34,899 nucleotides of DNA from an uncultured Pelagibacteraceae bacterium (GTDB lineage Bacteria > Pseudomonadota > Alphaproteobacteria > Pelagibacterales > Pelagibacteraceae), in NCBI GenBank assembly GCA_902582345.1, contig CACHRU010000007.1, positions 1 to 34,899 of the forward strand, given 5' to 3'. The position numbers and the translations under genes are program-made. This document shows positions 32,910 to 34,899 of the stretch, one piece after another. The notes beneath the pieces are model-generated. The model was not told where the DNA came from and made no database searches. It was given only the letters and a program-made list of their open reading frames with translations. Numbering within the stretch: the stretch's first letter is position 1; each line of letters begins with the position of its first letter.

Positions 32910-33620
32910 ATGAGCAAATTAATACTTACTAGACATGGTCAAAGTGTATGGAATGCAGAAAATAGATTTACAGGCTGGGTCGATGTAGATCTTTCAGAAA
33001 AAGGAGTAAAAGAGGCAGAAAAATCAGGAGAGTTACTAAGAAAACTAAACATAAAAATTGATATTTCTTATACTTCTTATCTTAAAAGAGCTATTAGAAC
33101 TTTAACCACAATACTTCAAAAAAATAAGCTTGAGCTTAAATTTAATACCGCGTGGCAATTAAATGAGAGACATTACGGATCTTTAACTGGTCTCAACAAA
33201 GAGGAAACTAAAAAAGAATTAGGAGAAGAGCAATTTAAAAAGTATCGAAGATCATGGGATGTATCTCCGCCGCCAATGCCTGAAAATAGTAAATATCAAT
33301 CAAATTTTAGTCCGCTCAATAGTAGTATTCCAGTAGGTATGACACCATTTACTGAGTCTTTAAAAAATACTTATGAAAGAGTAGTTCCTTTTTATGATAA
33401 AGAAATTAAAAAAAATCTTTTAACAGGAAAAAATATCCTTATTTCAGCACATGGAAATTCTTTAAGAGCACTTTGTAAATTTATATTTAAGATTTCAGAT
33501 AAAAAAATTAATGAGTTAGAAATTCCAACTGGAAACCCATTAATAATTGAATTTGATAAGGATTTAAATATTCAAAAATATTTTTACTTAGATAAAGCAA
33601 GAGCAAAAAATATCATCTAA
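32910..33620 (+). CDS. gpmA: 2,3-bisphosphoglycerate-dependent phosphoglycerate mutase
   Basis: It interconverts 3- and 2-phosphoglycerate in glycolysis and gluconeogenesis. The 236 residues begin with the phosphohistidine motif LTRHGQSVWN near residues 6-15, followed by ENRFTGWVDVDLSEKG, ERHYGSLTG with the catalytic Glu near 86, and SAHGNSLRAL near 180 with the second His. Blocks RRSWDVSPPPM and PTGNPL are those of GpmA rather than of small phosphatases. Its stop overlaps the convergent murU stop by eight bases. Confidence 0.95.
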   Translation: MSKLILTRHGQSVWNAENRFTGWVDVDLSEKGVKEAEKSGELLRKLNIKIDISYTSYLKRAIRTLTTILQKNKLELKFNTAWQLNERHYGSLTGLNKEETKKELGEEQFKKYRRSWDVSPPPMPENSKYQSNFSPLNSSIPVGMTPFTESLKNTYERVVPFYDKEIKKNLLTGKNILISAHGNSLRALCKFIFKISDKKINELEIPTGNPLIIEFDKDLNIQKYFYLDKARAKNII

Positions 33621-34317
33621 AATCTTTTCTGATTAAACTTGAAATTTTTTTATACATTTCTTCAGTATTAATGTGGTAAAATTTTTGTTTACTCTCTATA
33701 CCGAGAAGCTTTTTCGCTTTAATCAATTTGTCCCAAACTTCATTCATTGAAAAAATCTTTTTATCGATTAAATTTAAACCTTCTCTATCTATTAACTGAA
33801 GCCCGGTAAAAATGAATTCGTTTGTCACACCTTTTAAAACTAAATTTTCTTTTAGATTAAAATCTCCTTTAAAAGATGTGTCTAATGATAATTTCTTATC
33901 AACTAGCAGTAAACAAGGTTTTTTATTTTTAAAATAGATTTGCTCTAATAATTCCATCTCTTTTAAATAATAGTTTTCCCAAAGTGTATCGGGATTAATA
34001 ACGAAAAATGGTTTTTTTTCAAAGAGTTTTGTTCCGTTTTTTACTCCACCTCCTGTATCTAGCAATAATTCTTTTTCATTTGAAATAATTATTTTAGCCC
34101 TAGTGTTATAACTGGAAATAAAGTTTTCTATTTGATCCGCTAAATGATGAACATTAATAATAATTTGATTTATACCGTAGCTATCGAGCAAGTCTATTGC
34201 TCTTTGAAGTAAATTTTTTTTGCCTATCTCAAGAAGTGGTTTTGGCGTATTTATGGAAAGAGGTCGCATTCGTGTCCCAAGACCTGCAGCAAGTATCATT
34301 GCATGCTTTACTTTCAT
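33613..34317 (-). CDS. murU: N-acetylmuramate 1-phosphate uridylyltransferase (MurU-like)
   Basis: A 234-residue nucleotidyltransferase with the entry motif MILAAGLGTRMRPLSINTPKPLL at the N-terminus, then HHLADQIENFI, LLDTGGGVKNG near residue 95 and FFVINPDTLW with the Asp for metal. In Pseudomonas and many alphaproteobacteria MurU and AmgK turn MurNAc into UDP-MurNAc, bypassing the fosfomycin target. Here murU is translationally coupled (ATGA) to an AmgK-like kinase, which supports this function over a general sugar nucleotidyltransferase. Confidence 0.87.
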   Translation of the reverse strand: MKVKHAMILAAGLGTRMRPLSINTPKPLLEIGKKNLLQRAIDLLDSYGINQIIINVHHLADQIENFISSYNTRAKIIISNEKELLLDTGGGVKNGTKLFEKKPFFVINPDTLWENYYLKEMELLEQIYFKNKKPCLLLVDKKLSLDTSFKGDFNLKENLVLKGVTNEFIFTGLQLIDREGLNLIDKKIFSMNEVWDKLIKAKKLLGIESKQKFYHINTEEMYKKISSLIRKDFR

Positions 34318-34899
34318 AAACTATTAATTTTCCTCAGTTTTTTAATTTTAAGATATTTTTTTAAAATGGTATTTAAATTTTTAAAAATAGGATTTTGTAA
34401 TCGTTTCTCAATTAAGTTCCAAGTATTAGGTAGGTATTTTAAATAATTAGATTTATTATCTCTTATATAAAGTCTTACAAATATTCCTAGGATTTTAAGA
34501 TTTCTCTGAATTGAAAGTATGTCATAATCATTTTTTAGATGTTGAAAGTCTTGCTTTTTTAATTTTGAATTTAAATGATAAAATTTAAGCATATCATCCT
34601 GTAGATTGTTTTTAAGTTTTAATCTTACATCATCAAGACAAGACACAACATCGTATAATGGGTTTCCAATTATTGCGTCCTGACTATCAATTAAACCTAA
34701 TAACTTTTTATTAATCATGATATTTGATGCATGAAAATCTCTATGAACGAATGTGTCATTTTTGAAAAAAAGCTTTTTATAAATAGAATTAAGCTCCTTT
34801 TTAAAAATTTTTTTAATTCGATAAAGTTTTTTATTTTTTGAACAATATTTAAGATACCAATCAAAAAATAAATCGGACTCTTTGTGAAGAGTTTGAATA
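34314..34899 (-). CDS. amgK: AmgK-like sugar kinase, cut by window edge
   Basis: An aminoglycoside-phosphotransferase-fold kinase; the N-terminus lies beyond 34899. The frame is open to the window edge. The catalytic loop FVHRDFHASNIM and the metal-binding GLIDSQDAIIGNPLYD are both visible, and the remainder is helical. In the AmgK-MurU route it phosphorylates the anomeric carbon of MurNAc/GlcNAc. A start at an internal ATG near 34718 would drop the catalytic loop and is not real. It overlaps murU as ATGA. Confidence 0.85.
   Translation of the reverse strand, partial: IQTLHKESDLFFDWYLKYCSKNKKLYRIKKIFKKELNSIYKKLFFKNDTFVHRDFHASNIMINKKLLGLIDSQDAIIGNPLYDVVSCLDDVRLKLKNNLQDDMLKFYHLNSKLKKQDFQHLKNDYDILSIQRNLKILGIFVRLYIRDNKSNYLKYLPNTWNLIEKRLQNPIFKNLNTILKKYLKIKKLRKINSL

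Noticed and set aside
1-34899. tRNA, rRNA, insertion sequences or prophage genes
   Set aside because: No cloverleaf with the T-loop consensus, no transposase or integrase motifs, and no phage genes were found by reading; the window looks like ordinary chromosome backbone.

Overview
The window is a very AT-rich, tightly packed bacterial chromosome segment with no rRNA, tRNA, CRISPR or mobile element that I can see. Proteins are rich in Lys, Ile and Asn, genes overlap at start/stop codons, and most gaps are under 50 bases. The gene content and order (lptB, aroA-cmk-rpsA-ihfB-pyrF-trpB-trpA-accD-folC beside trxA; amgK-murU; a TIM14-like membrane DnaJ protein; RmuC) point to a streamlined alphaproteobacterium, most likely SAR11/Pelagibacterales or a relative. 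That assignment is inferred from content and composition, not from a search.

Layout. 1-9.5 kb: one long plus-strand operon covering LPS export (lptB, cut by the window edge), aromatic and tryptophan synthesis (aroA, trpB, trpA), pyrimidine and nucleotide metabolism (cmk, pyrF), ribosomal protein S1, IHF beta, acetyl-CoA carboxylase beta and folate polyglutamylation. Several of these enzymes (TrpB, TrpA, AccD, FolC) carry unusual substitutions in normally invariant motifs, and trpB has a frameshift. 9.5-12.3 kb, minus strand: thioredoxin, exonuclease I and RmuC. 12.4-13.5 kb: three very small genes, a small lipoprotein, a divergent promoter region, a clear terminator and a two-hairpin structure. 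13.5-21.4 kb: a metallo-beta-lactamase-fold protein; a minus-strand group of aldolase-like protein, cyclopropane fatty acid synthase and a lysine-rich coiled-coil protein; a frameshifted GT9 glycosyltransferase; a DnaJ-like membrane protein; oligopeptidase B. 21.4-24.3 kb: a small heat-shock gene with a sigma-32-like promoter and a ROSE-like leader, a lipoprotein, and a purine uptake/salvage pair (AzgA permease, phosphoribosyltransferase) separated by a strong terminator. 24.3-31.4 kb: DUF1330, a frameshifted AlkA-type glycosylase with an EamA exporter, MsrA with a sulfurtransferase, and an RND pump whose adaptor seems to lack the coiled-coil hairpin. 31.4-34.9 kb: a lytic-transglycosylase-like lipoprotein, a secreted nuclease, a VanZ-like protein, phosphoglycerate mutase, and the MurNAc recycling pair murU-amgK (cut by the window edge).

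No single locus is plainly a new system. The strongest leads are the remodelled TrpB/TrpA pair without trpF beside it, the ROSE-like thermometer upstream of hsp20, the hairpin-less RND adaptor, the paired hairpins at 13.4 kb and the well-signposted 63-residue protein. Three genes each carry one extra base relative to an intact frame (trpB, the GT9 gene, alkA), two of them in A/T homopolymers. Sequencing error, slippage decoding and real decay must be told apart before reading much into them.
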